Of a DNA stretch of 6,404 nucleotides, positions 5,652 to 6,404 are shown one piece after another (position 1 is the stretch's first letter; each line of letters begins with the position of its first letter). The stretch comes from an uncultured Sulfurovum sp. GTDB taxonomy: Bacteria > Campylobacterota > Campylobacteria > Campylobacterales > Sulfurovaceae. The stretch spans positions 1-6,404 of the forward strand of contig CAMZLC010000133.1 in assembly GCA_947311605.1 (NCBI GenBank). Reading direction: 5' to 3'. The notes beneath the pieces were generated by a model. That model was not told the DNA's origin, ran no database searches, and saw nothing but the letters and a program-made list of their open reading frames with translations. Both the position numbers and the translations under genes were made by a program.

Positions 5652-6404
5652 CTAAAACCTCCCTCTGTCTAGGTCTTCACCCATAATACCGGTGGGCTTG
5701 AGTAGCAGTACGAATATCAAGAAAAAGAAAGCAAAGGCATCTTTGTAGCCTCCAAGTTCTGGAAACAATGCCACCACAAAAATCTCAGTAAAACCGAGGA
5801 TAAACCCACCCAATACTGCACCCGTGACTGAGCCGATACCGCCAAGTACTGCTGCGGCAAATGCTTTGAGTCCTACGATAATACCCATGAGTGGATCGAT
5901 CGAAGGATAGCTGATCGCATAAAAGATACCACCTACTGCAGCCAAAGCTGAGCCTAGTCCGAAAACAATGCTAATAATAAAATCTGCATTGACGCCCATG
6001 AGTTTTACGGTAGGAATATCAAATGCTAGAGCACGGATTGCCATGCCATATTTTGTTTTGTAGAGTACCCAGAGCACAGCACCCAAGATAAGTACAGTAA
6101 CTATAGGTATCACAATAACCATAAGGGGCAGGATGACTCCTCCAAGTTTAAAGGAAAAGGTGAGATACTCCGGTGCCGGGAAGGCTTTAGGCACGCCACC
6201 AAAAAGAACATTGAAAAGATTTTCGAGAAAGAAGCTGATACCAATAGCCGTGATAAGCAAAGAAATTTTTGGTGCTTCCCTTAGTGGCTTGTAGGCAATT
6301 TTGTCTGTGAGGATACCCACCAAAACTGACCCAGTGATACCTGCCAGTACAGCCAGGGGAAAGGGTAGACCCACCGCAGACGCGAGGTAGACAAAAAAAG
6401 CACC
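5652..6404 (-). CDS. livH: Branched-chain amino acid ABC transporter permease LivH (5' end beyond window)
   Basis: An inner-membrane permease and partner of LivM. The frame is open to the right edge; 250 residues are visible, and about 45-55 N-terminal residues should be missing compared with typical LivH proteins of about 290-300. A GTG codon at 6372-6374 could be taken as a start, but upstream codons still encode LivH-like sequence (GAFFVYLASA), so it is internal. Hydrophobic segments lie near visible residues 1-33, 46-70, 88-115, 142-166, 176-208 and 222-236. LREAPKISLLITAIG (41-55) is a familiar LivH stretch, and the coupling loop is YGMAIRALAFDIPTVKLMG (119-137). The TAG stop is immediately followed by the livM ATG, and the last codons double as the livM ribosome binding site. 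Promoter and binding-protein genes would be upstream, outside the window. Confidence 0.92.
   Translation of the reverse strand, partial: GAFFVYLASAVGLPFPLAVLAGITGSVLVGILTDKIAYKPLREAPKISLLITAIGISFFLENLFNVLFGGVPKAFPAPEYLTFSFKLGGVILPLMVIVIPIVTVLILGAVLWVLYKTKYGMAIRALAFDIPTVKLMGVNADFIISIVFGLGSALAAVGGIFYAISYPSIDPLMGIIVGLKAFAAAVLGGIGSVTGAVLGGFILGFTEIFVVALFPELGGYKDAFAFFFLIFVLLLKPTGIMGEDLDRGRF
5658..5663 (-). promoter_or_regulatory. livM ribosome binding site inside the end of livH
   Basis: GGGAGG on the minus strand is part of the last Gly-Arg codons of livH and sits 6 bases before the livM ATG. Ribosomes finishing livH would pass directly over it, favouring coupled, near-equal synthesis of the two permeases. 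Confidence 0.75.

Noticed and set aside
6372..6374. GTG as the livH start
   Set aside because: The open frame continues upstream with LivH-like hydrophobic sequence to the window edge, and a start here would remove the first membrane helices.
1..6404. CRISPR array, tRNA, mobile element, toxin-antitoxin or defence system
   Set aside because: No spaced direct repeats, no cloverleaf, no transposase or integrase, and no small paired genes; the six genes and two short gaps account for the whole window.

Overview
All six genes in this window lie on the minus strand, so transcription runs from high to low coordinates. There is no tRNA, rRNA, CRISPR array, insertion sequence or phage gene, and no non-coding stretch exceeds 200 bases. 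The moderate G+C content, the style of the proteins and the order livH-livM-livG-livF (which I recall from Campylobacter jejuni) suggest a member of the Campylobacterota, perhaps Sulfurovum- or Sulfurimonas-like. That placement is an inference from memory, not a search result.

Right part (3165-6404): the membrane and ATPase genes of a branched-chain amino acid type ABC importer. livH is cut by the right window edge. It is followed by livM (stop directly abutting start), livG (4-base overlap) and livF (8-base overlap). This packing indicates one transcript with translational coupling. LivH and LivM should form the inner-membrane channel, and LivG and LivF the cytoplasmic ATPases. The periplasmic binding protein that sets substrate choice is not in the window and probably lies upstream of livH.

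Middle (2981-3164): an AT-rich intergenic region. It holds a good sigma-70-type promoter for the next gene, framed by a perfect 9-bp inverted repeat, one arm on the -35 box and the other on the predicted transcription start. This is the most interesting regulatory signal here. I see no convincing terminator for livF.

Left-middle (1583-2980): a DASS/SLC13 (Na_sulph_symp) anion or dicarboxylate transporter of the CitT/DiT type. Its start is best placed at 2980, not at upstream candidates.

Left (1-1448): a DEAD-box RNA helicase with all core motifs and a basic Arg/Gly/Asn-rich tail. It is open through the left edge. Between it and the transporter are a strong hairpin and an extended -10 promoter.

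Overall this is housekeeping and transport content. I found no novel multi-gene system. The points worth a second look are the operator-like repeat, the variant second substrate motif of the transporter, and a few boundary details.
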